Assembly (NCBI GenBank): GCA_945860255.1 | Contig: CAMAQI010000172.1 | Location: 1 to 5,226 of the forward strand | Reading direction: 5' to 3' | DNA: 5,226 nt | From: Methylacidiphilum caldifontis | Lineage (GTDB): Bacteria; Verrucomicrobiota; Verrucomicrobiia; Methylacidiphilales; CAMAQI01 | Shown: piece by piece, positions 4,896 to 5,226 of the stretch | Position numbering within the stretch: position 1 is the first letter of the stretch | Layout: the number at the start of each line of letters is the position of its first letter | The notes under the pieces: model-generated | What the model was told of the DNA's origin: nothing | What the model saw: the letters and a program-made list of their open reading frames with translations, nothing else | Database searches by the model: none | Made by a program: the position numbers and the translations under genes

Positions 4896-5226
4896 TCATT
4901 TTTCCCAGAGACGATAAGCACCCTGAAAGGCATTGGCGTTATCCCCTAGGCGGGTTTGAGGAGGGAGCTCTTTCAAGAGGCGGGCGTTTCCGCCTCCCAA
5001 TACGGTATAGTCGAGGAGAAAAGCGGCTTGGAGTTGGAGGAGAATTTGAACTACATGCTCTCTCCACTTCTTTTTGCCGAGCCGTTCCAGTCCCTCTTTT
5101 CCGATGTAATCCTCGTAAGTGAGCCCCTTCCGATAAGGAAGATGAGCCAGCTCCAAGGGGAGTAGGAGCCCGTCGACAACCATCGCTGACCCCAATCCAG
5201 TTCCAAGCCCCAGAAAGAGCATACGC
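4896..5226 (-). CDS. ROK-family sugar kinase, polyphosphate-glucokinase-like (C-terminal part)
   Basis: The frame stays open through the right edge of the window, so only about the last 110 residues are visible; the first visible Met (5222) is internal, not the start. The fragment opens with the ATPase-fold phosphate motif L-G-L-G-T-G-L-G-S-A (residues 4-13 counted from that Met). E-L-A-H (24-27) stands in the position of the E-x-G-H substrate motif of ROK kinases, and V-L-G-G-G-N-A (74-80) forms the adenosine-side motif. It ends with G-D-N-A-N-A-F-Q-G-A. The C-x-C-G-x-x-G-C zinc motif of typical ROK glucokinases is absent. That absence and the G-T-G-x-G-S-A opening resemble the polyphosphate/ATP glucokinase branch, so the likely reaction is glucose phosphorylation using polyphosphate or ATP. 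The phosphoryl donor and exact sugar are not decided here. It is transcribed toward the pyrophosphohydrolase gene, 133 bp away, with the 10-bp repeat array in between. Confidence 0.75.
   Translation of the reverse strand, partial: RMLFLGLGTGLGSAMVVDGLLLPLELAHLPYRKGLTYEDYIGKEGLERLGKKKWREHVVQILLQLQAAFLLDYTVLGGGNARLLKELPPQTRLGDNANAFQGAYRLWEK

Overview
The window (about 5.2 kb, moderate GC) comes from a Gram-negative, diderm bacterium: it carries lipopolysaccharide (LPS) export genes (an LptA/OstA-type periplasmic protein and the LptB ATPase). Three features fit the PVC superphylum (Verrucomicrobiota/Chlamydiota/Planctomycetota) or a similar environmental lineage. These are a YaeI/LpxG-type phosphoesterase beside the lpt genes, a long-form RsmH with a basic N-terminal extension outside any cell-division cluster, and a ROK/polyphosphate-glucokinase-like kinase. 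That placement rests on remembered family resemblance and is weak.

Left half, + strand. The last codons of a possible upstream gene overlap the ATG of lptA (20-505) as ATGA. An AT-rich 136-bp gap with two T7 tracts leads to lptB (start at 642, not the upstream TTG). Twenty-one bp later comes a Tat-targeted calcineurin-like phosphoesterase (1392-2222). The three genes look like an LPS assembly/export group: LptA would form the periplasmic bridge, LptB would power extraction, and the phosphoesterase is a candidate for the UDP-2,3-diacylglucosamine hydrolysis step of lipid A synthesis (LpxG-like). That last role is inference. After a 189-bp gap follows a dienelactone-hydrolase family gene with an intact Cys-Asp-His triad (2412-3152).

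Right half, - strand. A C-terminal fragment of a ROK-family sugar kinase (4896 to the right edge) is followed by a MazG-like nucleotide pyrophosphohydrolase (4762-4412) and by rsmH (4415-3375). These last two overlap by four bases (GTGA), so they are probably translationally coupled.

Two different non-coding repeat elements bracket the pyrophosphohydrolase-rsmH pair. One is a 132-bp foldback with 40-bp imperfect arms built on CGCAAAGC units (3171-3302), lying between the convergent genes. The other is a four-unit array with an exact 10-bp period (4831-4870), lying upstream of the pair. These repeats and the lpt-phosphoesterase linkage are the most interesting parts. I see no mobile-element gene, CRISPR array, tRNA, rRNA or defence system.
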